Of a stretch of DNA of 64,000 bases, positions 8,070 through 17,180 are shown in pieces. The translations under genes and the position numbers were made by a program. Every line of letters starts with the position of its first letter. Positions within the stretch are counted from its first letter, which is position 1. The DNA is from Paenibacillus sp. FSL R5-0517. GTDB lineage: Bacteria > Bacillota > Bacilli > Paenibacillales > Paenibacillaceae. The DNA is taken from positions 1,426,001-1,490,000 of the forward strand of contig NZ_CP150235.1 in NCBI RefSeq assembly GCF_037974355.1. The letters are read 5' to 3'. Below the pieces are notes generated by a model, which saw only the letters and a program-made list of their open reading frames with translations, did not search any database and had not been told where the DNA came from.

Positions 8070-9035
8070 ATGCAAACGAGAAGTTCGGGCAACACACAGG
8101 GCATTGACGTCTCCCGGTACCAAGGCAATATTGATTGGGCCAAAGTGAAGGCAAGTGGCATGACATTTGTATTCATTAAGGCAACCGAGGGACAGACCTA
8201 TACCGATCCAAATTATCAGAAAAATGTAACAGGTGCACTGGCGGCGGGTATGCTGGTGGGAACATACCATTTCTTCCGCGCGACCTCTACCGATGGTGCC
8301 AAAGCAGAAGCGGCGCATTATGCCAATACACTTAACAAAGTTGGAGGCGCCAAGGCGTTACAACTGCCACCCGTCATGGACTACGAGAACAACCCCGGCA
8401 ACTTGAGCAAAGCGCAAATGAATACAGTTGCCAAAGCTTTTTTAACCGAACTACAACGTCTGACAGGTGTAAAACCGATCATATACACAGGCAATTCATT
8501 TGCCGGGAATTTTGACACATCACTCAGCTCATACGATCTGTGGATCGCGCGTTACAGCAACACCCGTGTACCGGATGACCAGCCGGCATGGAAGCGTTGG
8601 ACGTTCTGGCAGTACACGGATTCGGGCAAGGTGAATGGCATCAGCGGCAACGTGGATATGAATGAATTCGAGGGAACGGCGGCACAACTCAGAGCAAGAT
8701 ACGCAGCAGTCACTCCGAAACCTCCGGAGCCAACCAATCCAACCAATCCAACGAATCCAACGAATCCAAGTAATCCGAATCCACCAACCGAACCACCGAA
8801 AGGGGGCGAACCGATGACAGCCGAAGAGAAAGCAGCGTTTGATGCGCTCAAATCCCAAGTCGACAAACTGCAGGCGCGTCAGCAAATGGAAGTTCCAGTA
8901 TGGGCAAAAGCAGCTGTGGATGCAGCGCTGGCATATGACACCAAAAATCCATTGTTCAGCATCGATAATGGGGCGAGTTATGATTTTTACCGTTTCATTA
9001 CCGTGATGCATCGCAGAGGTTTGTTTAAAAAGTGA
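8070..9035 (+). CDS. GH25 lysozyme endolysin with C-terminal appendage
   Basis: 321 residues from ATG 8070 (in-frame GTG 8061 overlaps the probable ribosome binding site AAGGGTGTGAG). Residues about 10-205 are a glycoside hydrolase 25 (muramidase) domain; the catalytic acids are visible as D13 (GIDVS), D104 and E106 (MDYEN). Then comes a Pro/Asn/Thr linker built on tandem NPT/NPS repeats (about 215-245), then a region of about 70 residues with a short coiled coil (EEKAAFDALKSQVDKLQ) and a C-terminal WAKAAVDAAL segment that may bind the cell wall. No signal peptide, as expected for release through the holin. Confidence 0.93.
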   Translation: MQTRSSGNTQGIDVSRYQGNIDWAKVKASGMTFVFIKATEGQTYTDPNYQKNVTGALAAGMLVGTYHFFRATSTDGAKAEAAHYANTLNKVGGAKALQLPPVMDYENNPGNLSKAQMNTVAKAFLTELQRLTGVKPIIYTGNSFAGNFDTSLSSYDLWIARYSNTRVPDDQPAWKRWTFWQYTDSGKVNGISGNVDMNEFEGTAAQLRARYAAVTPKPPEPTNPTNPTNPTNPSNPNPPTEPPKGGEPMTAEEKAAFDALKSQVDKLQARQQMEVPVWAKAAVDAALAYDTKNPLFSIDNGASYDFYRFITVMHRRGLFKK

Positions 9036-9090
9036 GCTGATTCTTAGCAAATTAAAATGTTGATTTTATATAAATGTGGATTGAGTGGAG

Positions 9091-9132
9091 AAGGAACACG
9101 AGACGCTTTTTGTCGAACTGTGTTCCTTTTTT
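9091..9132 (+). terminator. Rho-independent terminator after lysozyme gene
   Basis: AAGGAACAC (9091-9099) pairs with GTGTTCCTT (9120-9128), followed by a T run. It closes the tail/lysis operon. Confidence 0.85.
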
Positions 9133-9961
9133 GTGCTTTGTGTAAGTAATATTAACGCATATAATAAAGTTGAAGACTTATGTCTGTAAATCTCTTGTCT
9201 AATTGATTAATGTGATGTAAAGTAAGTTACACGAAATTGTTTTTCACCACAGTTTATTTACACAATCCTCCTCATCATGACAAAACCATAACATAAGAAG
9301 TTATTGTAATGTCTCCCTGTTGTACAATCCAACATCTCAAGATGACTCGTTCATACGTTATACACATCCAATCTGCAAGAGAAAACCACCGTTTAAACAA
9401 CTTAGCCTATGTTGAGTTTCTTTCATCCGTATTGCTAACGAACGATAACGACACCTAATCTGGTATCCACACTTCATGCTCAACACGACACGCTCAAGGA
9501 ACAGACTTTATTGCGTAGCTAGCAGCGTAGTATTTATATGCCCATCTGTATTTTCAATAAACTGACTTGAACATGCTCTTCCCGGTCTGTAACCGTTTGC
9601 TGTTGCTTATTGACCTAAGTTCAAATAAAACGCAACAATTTCATTTCATTTTATTGCATAGAGTCATCTCACAAGGCACTTTGTTTTGTTGTACGTCTTC
9701 TTTCACTATAAAAGTAATCGTCCATATCCGTAATCCATGCGCAGGATGATCTGGCGTTTACTTATATCCATTGTTCACCTGTCTCCCATACTTTTTTTAA
9801 GTTTCATATACATGCCTTACTTCTCCCGGAACTTTAATTCAGGTATCACAGGCACCTAAAGCCTTTCATTGATACAAGCAAGCACCGAACCAATGGCTAT
9901 CATTGAAGTTTTTTCATGCCAGCATCACACACATTATGAGACAGGGAAGGGTGTTGTACGT
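9133..9961. other. 830-bp gene-free, AT-rich stretch
   Basis: No convincing gene lies here. The only longer frame (9567-9749) has no ribosome binding site and a composition unlike a protein. There is one isolated TAACGAAC octamer near 9437, the same word that builds the element at 14050-14244. This may be the right flank of the prophage-like region; I could not identify an attachment site. The last part must contain the promoter of the binding-protein gene, but I see no clear match. Confidence 0.5.
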
Positions 9962-11617
9962 ATGCGAATGAGAAAGAAATGGATGTCCGGTTTTTTGACT
10001 CTGGCTTTGAGTACCGTCTTGGTGTTGTCAGGCTGTTCGAGCAATGAGGGGGCTGGGAATTCACCTGCTCCGGCGGAAGGCAGCGAGCCGCCAGCCGAAG
10101 TGACAGAAGCGCAAGATACGATGATTATGGGGCGTGGTGGGGATTCCGTTGCACTCGATCCGGCGATTGTGACCGATGGAGAGTCGCTGAAGATTGGACA
10201 TCAGGTGTTTGATTCATTGTTGGATTACAAGGAAGGCGGAACAGAAGTCGTTCCTGGACTGGCAGAGAGCTGGGAGATTTCGGCGGATGGACTCAAGTAT
10301 GTGTTTAAGCTCAAGTCCGGTGTGAAATTCCATGATGGTACGGACTTCAACGCTGAGTCTGTTGTGTTCAACTTCAACCGCTGGGGCGATCCGGCGAGTG
10401 AATATAAATTCGAAGGGGATTCCTTCGATTATTATGATTCCATGTTTGGTCCAGAGGACGGACGTGTGATCAAGGAAGTGAAGGCGACGGACGAGACTAC
10501 GGTGGAGTTCACATTGAACCAGCCACAAGCGCCTTTCCTGCAAAATATTGCGATGACGCCATTTGGCATTGCCAGCCCAAAAGCGATTCAGGAGAAAAAA
10601 GAAAACTTCAAGAGCGAGCCTGTGGGCACCGGCCCATTTGTATTCAAAGAGTGGAAGCGTAACGACTCCATCACCTTGGAGAAAAACGCGGATTACTGGA
10701 AAGAAGGACTGCCGAAGTTGAACAAAGTTATCGTGCGTTCGATTCCGGATAACACGGCTCGCTTCAATGCCCTGCAAAACGGCGAGATCGATGTCATGGA
10801 AGACTTGAACCCGGACGATCTGTCCATCCTTGAAGGCAACAGTGAGTTGCAGAAGATCGAGCGTCCACCGTTCAACGTGGCGTATATAGGCTTTAACTTC
10901 AAGAAGAAACCATTTGATAATGTCAAAGTCAGACAAGCCCTCAACCATGCGGTGAACAAGCAGGCCATTATTGATGCATTCTTTGCTGGACAAGCTGAGC
11001 CTGCTGTCAATCCGATGCCGCCAACGCTATGGGGGTACAACGATACCATTGAGGATTACCCATATGATCTGGAAAAAGCAAAAGCTCTACTCGCTGAAGC
11101 TGGCTACCCTGACGGTTTGCCTGATCCGGTAACCTTCTATGCCATGCCGGTATCTCGCCCGTATATGCCTGATGGCAAGAAAGTAGCGGAAGCGATCCAG
11201 GCTGATTTTGAGAAAATCGGCGTGACAACCAACATTGAATCCCCAGAATGGGCGACGTATTTGGATGATGCCAAAGCCGGGGAGAAAGACGATATCTACA
11301 TGCTCGGTTGGACGGGGGATAACGGGGACCCGGATAACTTCCTGTACACGTTACTGGACAAAGACGCCATTCCGGGCAACAACCGTAGCTTCTATGTCAA
11401 CGAAGAGTTGCATGTGTTGCTGACCGATGCGCAGAAAGAAACAGATCAGGAGAAACGTGCGGAGCTTTACAAACAAGCGCAGGTGATTATCAAGGAAGAC
11501 GCACCGTGGATTCCACTCGTGCACACCACGCCAATTCTGGCGGGTAAATCGAACCTGAAAGGTTTTGTACCATCTCCGCTGGGCAGTGAATCCTATGCTG
11601 GTGCCTACTTCGAATAA
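9962..11617 (+). CDS. Peptide-type ABC transporter substrate-binding lipoprotein (SBP family 5)
   Basis: 551 residues from ATG 9962 (site GAAGGGTG upstream; ATG 9968 also possible). An in-frame TTG at 9869 lies upstream but has no site. Basic N-terminus, hydrophobic core and lipobox LSGC put a lipidated Cys near residue 24. The mature part is a family 5 solute-binding protein of the DppE/OppA/AppA type: a GGDSVALDPAIVTDGES opening, WEISADGLKYVFKLK near residue 100, GTGPFVFKEWKRND near residue 220, and a C-terminal WIPLVHTTPILAG. It delivers peptides or a related ligand to the permeases encoded next. The ligand cannot be read from sequence. Confidence 0.92.
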   Translation: MRMRKKWMSGFLTLALSTVLVLSGCSSNEGAGNSPAPAEGSEPPAEVTEAQDTMIMGRGGDSVALDPAIVTDGESLKIGHQVFDSLLDYKEGGTEVVPGLAESWEISADGLKYVFKLKSGVKFHDGTDFNAESVVFNFNRWGDPASEYKFEGDSFDYYDSMFGPEDGRVIKEVKATDETTVEFTLNQPQAPFLQNIAMTPFGIASPKAIQEKKENFKSEPVGTGPFVFKEWKRNDSITLEKNADYWKEGLPKLNKVIVRSIPDNTARFNALQNGEIDVMEDLNPDDLSILEGNSELQKIERPPFNVAYIGFNFKKKPFDNVKVRQALNHAVNKQAIIDAFFAGQAEPAVNPMPPTLWGYNDTIEDYPYDLEKAKALLAEAGYPDGLPDPVTFYAMPVSRPYMPDGKKVAEAIQADFEKIGVTTNIESPEWATYLDDAKAGEKDDIYMLGWTGDNGDPDNFLYTLLDKDAIPGNNRSFYVNEELHVLLTDAQKETDQEKRAELYKQAQVIIKEDAPWIPLVHTTPILAGKSNLKGFVPSPLGSESYAGAYFE

Positions 11618-11721
11618 TACAGACGTAAACTGAGCTTATCCATTTCAGGATAACGTAGTGTACAGAATCACTCTGAAGATGGCGCTGGACTCAGAGTAAT
11701 GAAGTGTAACTTCTTTCTATC

Positions 11722-11809
11722 AAAGCGCTGGTGAGACGCAATGCTTGGCAGAACCCACATCCGGACGTAACTATCCAAAGCATGCGTATCTGCCAGCGCT
11801 TTTTATTTT
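11722..11809 (+). terminator. Long hairpin with T run between binding protein and permease genes
   Basis: AAAGCGCTGG (11722-11731) pairs with CCAGCGCTTT (11793-11802), followed by TTATTTT. A second nested stem (ACGCAATGCTTGG with CCAAAGCATGCGT) makes it long. It probably attenuates transcription so that the binding protein is made in excess over the permeases. Confidence 0.7.
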
Positions 11810-11839
11810 GCATGATATGTCGAAGGCAGGTGAACAGGA

Positions 11840-12844
11840 TTGAACAGCTATATTGTCAAACGTGTGCTTGTGTTGCTGCCCGTGCTGCTGGGCATGACCC
11901 TGATTGTCTTTTCCATCATCCATGCCATTCCGGGTGATCCGGCCGAGACCATACTTGGGCAAAAGGCAACCGAACAATCCAAGCAGGCCCTCCGTGACCA
12001 GCTCGGTCTGGATAAACCCTGGTTCCAGCAATATTTCGCCTACTTGGGCGATTTGATCAAAGGCGACCTCGGAACATCCATCCGCACCAAGGTGCCTATT
12101 GCCCAGGAAATTGTGCCTTATCTGACAGCAACCCTTGAATTAACGATGGCAAGTATGTTGTTTGCTGTCATTATCGGGGTGAATGCCGGGATTATCAGTG
12201 CATGGAAGCACAACTCCTGGTTTGATTATTGTTGTATGGTCATTGCTTTAGTGGGTGTATCCATGCCGATCTTCTGGCTCGGTTTGATGGAACAATGGCT
12301 GTTTGCAAACAAATTGCAGTGGCTGCCATCCATTGGGCGCATGAATGCACGTGATCCGGTGGAAGCCATTACGGGCTTGTATGTGCTGGACACGATGATC
12401 GCTGGACAATGGAATCAGTTGTGGACCGTAACGAAACATTTGTTGCTTCCGAGTATAGCGCTGGGCACCATTCCAATGGCCGTTATTGCCCGGATGACCC
12501 GTTCCAGCATGCTGGAAGTGATGAGTTCCGATTACATTCGTACAGCAAAAGCCAAGGGACTGGGGCCGTTTTTTGTTGTATATGGACATGCCCTTAAAAA
12601 TGCGTTTATTCCCGTGCTTACGGTTATCGGCATCCAGACCGGATCGTTGCTCGGGGGTGCGGTGTTGACCGAAACGATCTTTGCTTGGCCGGGCGTGGGA
12701 CGTTATATATATGAAGCGATTAGTTCGCGGGACTATCCGGTGATCCAGAGTGGCATTCTGATCGTGGCATTCTTTTTCGTGGTGATCAATCTGATTGTGG
12801 ACTTACTCTACGCCGTGTTCGATCCTCGGATTAGTTATAAATAG
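11840..12844 (+). CDS. Peptide-type ABC transporter permease (DppB/OppB family)
   Basis: 334 residues. Start is TTG 11840 after AGGCAGGTGAACAGG; the typical MNSYIVKRVLVLLPVLLGMT opening follows directly. About six membrane helices, the DGxPAETILG-like loop after TM1 (GDPAETILGQKA) and the cytoplasmic EAA loop near residue 230 (YIRTAKAKGL) that docks the ATPase. It follows the binding protein gene by 222 bases that contain a hairpin. Forms the channel with the next gene product. Confidence 0.93.
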   Translation: MNSYIVKRVLVLLPVLLGMTLIVFSIIHAIPGDPAETILGQKATEQSKQALRDQLGLDKPWFQQYFAYLGDLIKGDLGTSIRTKVPIAQEIVPYLTATLELTMASMLFAVIIGVNAGIISAWKHNSWFDYCCMVIALVGVSMPIFWLGLMEQWLFANKLQWLPSIGRMNARDPVEAITGLYVLDTMIAGQWNQLWTVTKHLLLPSIALGTIPMAVIARMTRSSMLEVMSSDYIRTAKAKGLGPFFVVYGHALKNAFIPVLTVIGIQTGSLLGGAVLTETIFAWPGVGRYIYEAISSRDYPVIQSGILIVAFFFVVINLIVDLLYAVFDPRISYK

Positions 12845-12885
12845 AGAATTCATTAATCATTCATATCCAAGAAAGGAGACGCCGC

Positions 12886-13785
12886 ATGGCCAAATTATCG
12901 ACCAATACCGGACCATCCATTGAAGCTGCATCGGCGAGCACAGCCGGTCCATGGCGGGAAGCGTGGAGAACGTTTCGGAAGAATCGGCTTGCGCTTGCGG
13001 GCTTGATTATTATCGTGTTTTTTATTCTGTTGGCTTTCCTCGCGCCATATATTGCCCCCTACGATTACAAGGAACAGGTGCTGGTGGATCGGCTTCAGGC
13101 CCCTTCGGCAGAGCATTGGTTTGGTACCGATGATCTGGGGCGTGACGTGTTTTCCAGAGTGCTGCATGGAGCGCGTATTTCCTTGTGGGTAGGCTTCTTC
13201 TCCGTCATTGGTTCCATTATTGCGGGCACGTTGCTTGGTCTGATTGCCGGATTTTATGGAAAATGGGCGGACATGCTCATCTCGCGTCTATTTGATATCT
13301 TGCTTGCCTTTCCGGGGATATTGCTCGCCATCGCCATTGTGGCGATATTGGGCCCATCGTTGCAAAATGCGCTGCTCGCCATCGCTATCGTGAACATCCC
13401 GACCTACGGAAGGTTGGTGCGTTCACGGGTACTCAGCTTGAGACAGGAGGAATTCATTACGTCGGCGCGGACACTCGGAGCAGGCAACGGGCGAATCTTG
13501 TTTCGCCATATCTTGCCCAATAGCCTTACTCCACTGATTGTGCAGGGTACGCTCGGGATTGGAACGGCGATTATCGAAGCTGCTGCACTCGGATTTCTGG
13601 GCATGGGTGCGCAACCACCTGACCCGGAATGGGGTAAAATGCTATCAGACTCCCGTCAGTTTATACAAAAAGCACCGTGGACACTCATCTTCCCCGGCGT
13701 TTCCATCATGTTGACCGTGCTCGGCTTCAACCTCATGGGCGATGGACTGCGCGATACCCTTGATCCGAAAATGGCAAAAAAGTAG
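12886..13785 (+). CDS. Peptide-type ABC transporter permease (DppC/OppC family)
   Basis: 299 residues from ATG 12886 after GAAAGGAGAC. The N-terminal cytoplasmic segment (WREAWRTFRKNRLALAGL) and the DDLGRDVFSRVLHGARISL motif near residue 84 are hallmarks of the DppC/OppC family. The EAA loop is near residue 190 (ITSARTLGAGNGRILFRHILPN). It would pair with the DppB-like permease. Unlike most such operons, no ATPase genes (dppD/dppF) follow; instead a hexamer repeat array starts five bases after the stop codon. ATPases must come from elsewhere. Confidence 0.93.
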   Translation: MAKLSTNTGPSIEAASASTAGPWREAWRTFRKNRLALAGLIIIVFFILLAFLAPYIAPYDYKEQVLVDRLQAPSAEHWFGTDDLGRDVFSRVLHGARISLWVGFFSVIGSIIAGTLLGLIAGFYGKWADMLISRLFDILLAFPGILLAIAIVAILGPSLQNALLAIAIVNIPTYGRLVRSRVLSLRQEEFITSARTLGAGNGRILFRHILPNSLTPLIVQGTLGIGTAIIEAAALGFLGMGAQPPDPEWGKMLSDSRQFIQKAPWTLIFPGVSIMLTVLGFNLMGDGLRDTLDPKMAKK

Positions 13786-13790
13786 AATTT

Positions 13791-13868
13791 TCAAACTCAA
13801 ACTCAAACTCAAACTCAAACTCAAACTCAAACTCAAACTCAAACTCAAACTCAAACTTGAACTCAAAC
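13791..13868. repeat. Tandem hexanucleotide array (TCAAAC)n
   Basis: Eleven perfect TCAAAC units (13791-13856), one variant TTGAAC, then one more TCAAAC. The array begins five bases after the dppC stop. It is non-coding as far as I can see, though on the minus strand it reads as an open Ser-Leu repeat. Confidence 0.95.
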
Positions 13869-13916
13869 CGTAACCGTAACCGTAACCGTAACCGTAACCG
13901 TAACCGTAACCGTAAC
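13869..13916. repeat. Tandem hexanucleotide array (CGTAAC)8
   Basis: Eight perfect CGTAAC units directly abut the TCAAAC array. Both repeats share the AAC ending and a 6-bp period, so the second may have arisen from the first by slippage and substitution. Copy number of both is likely to vary between strains. Confidence 0.95.
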
Positions 13917-14049
13917 TTATAACCTTATTCTGCATTCTAACTTTTTCTGTAACGCTTTTATGCGGCACTGCTAACTATAAAACTAAGCGTATGTGCTACT
14001 TTTTAACGCGTCCCTATTTGTACCTGTAATGCTAACTTCTGCATCATCT

Positions 14050-14244
14050 CTAACGAACCTGGGAAGCCTTATTTTACGATTTTTAGCTGATTTCCTAATC
14101 TAACGAACTTCACACACCCTAATATGTGAAAAACTTTCGAATGTGCTCCATAGATTGGATTAAATTGAGCAATAGCGTGTCTAGGGTTCGTTAGATTACA
14201 AATTCATCCCAAAAAGGCCATTTAACGCCTCTGAGGTTCGTTAG
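14050..14244. repeat. Four-box nested inverted repeat (TAACGAAC element)
   Basis: Four octamers are arranged symmetrically: TAACGAAC at 14051 and 14101, then its reverse complement GTTCGTTA at 14186 and 14236. Box spacing is exactly 50 bp within each pair. The outer boxes extend to CTAACGAACCT/AGGTTCGTTAG (11 bp) and the inner ones to AATCTAACGAAC/GTTCGTTAGATT (12 bp). I see no ORF. It could be a palindromic repeat unit or a MITE-like element; similar TAACGAAC-bounded intergenic stretches are, as far as I remember, common in Paenibacillus, but I cannot verify this here. Confidence 0.75.
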
Positions 14245-14481
14245 CGCGTAACTGCCATACTTCTCAAGACATTTAAGCAATCACAGGACCAAGTTACCAA
14301 TATACCAACGAACATATCAACACATATATCAATACAAAAATAGCAATAGGGACCTATCAATACGAACACATCGATACGGCAGTCTCAACACTGCAAACCC
14401 GAGGATATTCCGAGGCGCATTAAATAGACAAGTTTTAAAGCCATCCACGATACCAATGGACAGATTACGATCTTCCCCCAT

Positions 14482-14520
14482 AAGCCGGTTCGAACTTTGG
14501 TTCGAGGCGGCTTTTGTTTT
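14482..14520 (+). terminator. Terminator-like hairpin in gene-free region
   Basis: AAGCCG (14482-14487) and CGGCTT (14508-14513) enclose an inner TCGAAC/GTTCGA stem, followed by TTTGTTTT. No gene ends nearby upstream on this strand, so it either catches readthrough from dppC about 700 bases upstream or ends an unseen RNA. Confidence 0.65.
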
Positions 14521-14605
14521 ACCTGCGGGATTACGTTAAAATGATTGGTGATGTGCAAAAGTAGAAGGGTTATTCGATCTTTTTGTTAAAATAACCGCCT
14601 GCGTA

Positions 14606-14634
14606 TTGACACCCAATTTTCCCATATGTTATAT
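14606..14634 (+). promoter_or_regulatory. SigA-type promoter of the htpG leader
   Basis: TTGACA (14606-14611), 17-bp spacer, TTATAT (14629-14634). It lies just upstream of the CIRCE operator, so the start site is expected near 14641, giving a leader of about 530 nt to the htpG start. Confidence 0.75.
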
Positions 14635-14646
14635 AAAAGGAAGGGT

Positions 14647-14673
14647 TTAGCACTCCGATCATTAGAGTGCTAA
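14647..14673 (+). promoter_or_regulatory. CIRCE operator (HrcA binding site)
   Basis: A perfect match to the CIRCE consensus: TTAGCACTC, nine bases, GAGTGCTAA. HrcA represses class I heat-shock genes (groESL, dnaK operons) through this element. Here the nearest downstream gene is htpG, which in Bacillus subtilis is not a CIRCE gene. Confidence 0.95.
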
Positions 14674-14859
14674 CAAATGATGTTTTTACTATACGCCTAC
14701 ATATGGAATGATTCTGTTTTTGAAAATAGAGATTGAACCTGAGTCAGACATGCGAATCCCAAAGGGGCACAACAGACCTGAAGCGGCATTCCACGTTTAA
14801 TAAAAGATATCACTTCATTGATGATCTCTATCCTAAAAAATCAGTCGCTGATCAGATGC

Positions 14860-15030
14860 AAAAATAGTGCAGGGGACGAAATCGATTTGGAGGAAGCAGA
14901 GCGTTCGCCTTTATCACCGGATTTCTCCCTTTTTAAAAAGGGAATCAAAGAAATACGGGGATAACAGCGATCCGAAAAACGATTCGTAACCGGAACGGCT
15001 ATATTGCAGAACGTCATGCACTTATTTTTT
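14860..15030 (+). repeat. Structured intergenic repeat, copy 2 (in htpG leader)
   Basis: P1: ACGAAATCG 14876-14884 with CGATTCGT 14980-14987; compared with copies 1 and 3 both strands have changed (G to A, C to T), which keeps pairing. P3: 14911-14926 with 14949-14964, 14 of 16 paired, capped by the palindrome CCCTTTTTAAAAAGGG. An outer AGTGCA (14866) pairs with TGCACT (15017). A T run follows, and it is joined to a TATAAT at 15030-15035. The element lies between the CIRCE promoter and htpG. Confidence 0.75.
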
Positions 15031-15177
15031 ATAATGAGCCATTAGAGTGAATCACATATCTGTGGACTAGAGCGATCAAGGTTTTTGAGTCTACTAATGG
15101 CCGCAGGATTATCTCAGTTACTTCCTATTTTCAATCAAATCATTCGATATCCCAATTTGAAAGGAGTCCAACCATTC

Positions 15178-17058
15178 ATGGCTAAAAAAGAATTCCAAGC
15201 AGAATCCAAACGTTTGCTGGATATGATGATCAACTCCATTTACACCCAAAGAGAAATCTTTTTGAGAGAATTGATCTCCAACTCCAGTGACGCCATTGAT
15301 AAAATTTACTACAGAGCACTGACAGACGATACGCTCGTTTTCAACAAAGAGGACTACTTCATCAAGCTTACCATCGACAAAGAAAATCGCACGCTCACAC
15401 TGACGGATACCGGAATCGGGATGACACAGGAAGAGCTGGAGAACAATCTGGGCGTTATTGCGAAAAGTGGTTCCCTGGCGTTTAAGAAGGAAAATGAAGC
15501 CAAAGACGGCCACAACATCATCGGACAATTCGGGGTTGGTTTCTACTCGGCATTTATGGTGGCGGACAAGCTTACCGTAACAAGTAAAACGCTGGGCAGC
15601 GACGAGGCTTGGAAATGGGAGTCCGAGGGCGCGGATGGTTACACGATCACACCGGCTGAGAAAGATTCCGTAGGTACAGAGATCGTCCTGACGATCAAAG
15701 AAAATACCGAAGAAGATTCTTATGACGAATTTTTGGAAGAGTACCGCCTGAGATCCATCATCAAGAAATACTCCGACTTCATTCGCTACCCGATCAAGAT
15801 GGATGTGACGGGTCAACGTCCGAAAGAGGGCACGGAGAACGAGTTCGAGGAATACCAAGAAGAGCAAACCGTGAACAGCATGGTACCGATCTGGCGTAAA
15901 AATAAAAGCGAATTAACCGAAGAAGATTACAATAACTTCTATATGGAAAAACGCTACGGTTTTGACAAACCGCTCAAACATTTGCACATCAGCGCTGATG
16001 GCGCAGTGGTGTACAATGCAATCCTGTTTATTCCGGAGAACACACCGTTTGACTACTATACCAAAGAGTATGAAAAAGGCCTTGAACTCTACTCCAACGG
16101 TGTACTGATCATGGATAAATGCGGGGATCTGTTGCCAGATTACTTCGGATTTGTCAAAGGTATGGTGGATTCGGAAGACCTGTCCTTGAACATCTCCCGT
16201 GAGATGTTGCAACATGACCGTCAACTTAGCCTGATCGCGAAGAACATTAAGAACAAAATCAAGAGCCAATTGCAAAGCCTGTTGAAGGACGAGCGTGAGA
16301 ACTACGAGAAGTTCTACCAAGCGTTTGGTCGTCAATTGAAATATGGTGTATACAGTGACTATGGTGTGAACAAAGATACATTGCAGGATCTGCTGTTGTT
16401 CACGTCTTCCAAAGAGGGCAAACTCGTGAGCCTGGACGAATACGTCTCCAGAATGCCGGAAGACCAGAAGTACATCTACTATGCATCCGGTGAGTCCATT
16501 AGTCGTATTGAGAAGCTGCCACAGATCGAGGGTGTTCTTGAGAAAGGGTACGAAGTACTGTACTTTACCGATGACATCGATGAGTTCGCAATCAAGATGA
16601 TCATGAACTACAAGGAGAAAGAATTCAAATCCATCTCCAGTGGTGACCTGGGTATCGAAGATAGCGCGGACCAAGAAGAAACGGACGCTCAAGATAACGA
16701 CAACAAAGAGTTGTTTGAAGCGATGCAAGCTCAATTGGCGGGTAAAGTCAAAGCCGTTAAAGCTTCCAAACGCCTCAGAAGCCACCCGGTATGTTTGTCC
16801 ACTGAAGGTGAGCTGACGATTGAAATGGAGAAAATCCTGAAAGCTATGCCGAACAGTGAAAACGTACAAGCCGACAAAGTGCTGGAAATCAACGTGAATC
16901 ACGATGTATTCAAATCGCTGAAAGACGCTTTCGCACAGGATCAGGAAAAACTGAACCTCTACACAAGCTTGTTGTACCATCAGGCACTGCTGATTGAGGG
17001 ATTGCCAATTCAAGATCCAGTAGAGTTTACTAACGATATCTGTAAGGTTATGGTGTAA
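15178..17058 (+). CDS. htpG: Molecular chaperone HtpG (Hsp90)
   Basis: 626 residues from ATG 15178, behind AAAGGAG; the open frame extends to 15085 but that part lacks a site and family similarity. N-terminal GHKL ATPase domain with visible motifs: [15 protein letters not shown] near residue 26, DTGIGM near residue 78, [13 protein letters not shown] near residue 116. Middle and dimerisation domains follow, with a normal length for bacterial HtpG. It is an ATP-dependent cytosolic chaperone. The promoter with CIRCE operator about 500 bases upstream suggests HrcA control. A strong terminator lies at 17181. Confidence 0.97.
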   Translation: MAKKEFQAESKRLLDMMINSIYTQREIFLRELISNSSDAIDKIYYRALTDDTLVFNKEDYFIKLTIDKENRTLTLTDTGIGMTQEELENNLGVIAKSGSLAFKKENEAKDGHNIIGQFGVGFYSAFMVADKLTVTSKTLGSDEAWKWESEGADGYTITPAEKDSVGTEIVLTIKENTEEDSYDEFLEEYRLRSIIKKYSDFIRYPIKMDVTGQRPKEGTENEFEEYQEEQTVNSMVPIWRKNKSELTEEDYNNFYMEKRYGFDKPLKHLHISADGAVVYNAILFIPENTPFDYYTKEYEKGLELYSNGVLIMDKCGDLLPDYFGFVKGMVDSEDLSLNISREMLQHDRQLSLIAKNIKNKIKSQLQSLLKDERENYEKFYQAFGRQLKYGVYSDYGVNKDTLQDLLLFTSSKEGKLVSLDEYVSRMPEDQKYIYYASGESISRIEKLPQIEGVLEKGYEVLYFTDDIDEFAIKMIMNYKEKEFKSISSGDLGIEDSADQEETDAQDNDNKELFEAMQAQLAGKVKAVKASKRLRSHPVCLSTEGELTIEMEKILKAMPNSENVQADKVLEINVNHDVFKSLKDAFAQDQEKLNLYTSLLYHQALLIEGLPIQDPVEFTNDICKVMV

Positions 17059-17180
17059 ACTCCCATCGTACAAAGGTGCGATAATATCCTTGATGCAAAA
17101 ATTCACACCGCCTCAAGAGTTAAATGGCGTGAGCATTAAGGCTAGAAGTTAAATTACTTCGATGCATCTACCATATTCAT

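Noticed and set aside
8720-8790. Short tandem repeats in the lysozyme gene as a possible CRISPR-like or VNTR locus
   Set aside because: They are in-frame and encode an Asn-Pro-Thr linker, which is normal between modules of secreted enzymes.
9567-9749. Open frame in the gap before the ABC importer
   Set aside because: No ribosome binding site and low-complexity hydrophobic composition typical of AT-rich non-coding DNA.
13645-13968. Minus-strand ORF with Tyr-Gly and Ser-Leu repeats
   Set aside because: It is only the translation of the hexanucleotide arrays and runs into the end of dppC.
14482-14520. Terminator as evidence of a hidden small RNA gene
   Set aside because: The hairpin is good, but no promoter or conserved upstream segment supports an RNA, so readthrough from dppC is the simpler reading.
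15118-17106. Two long minus-strand frames opposite htpG
   Set aside because: They mirror the htpG codons, have odd composition (Phe/His/Leu rich) and no start context.
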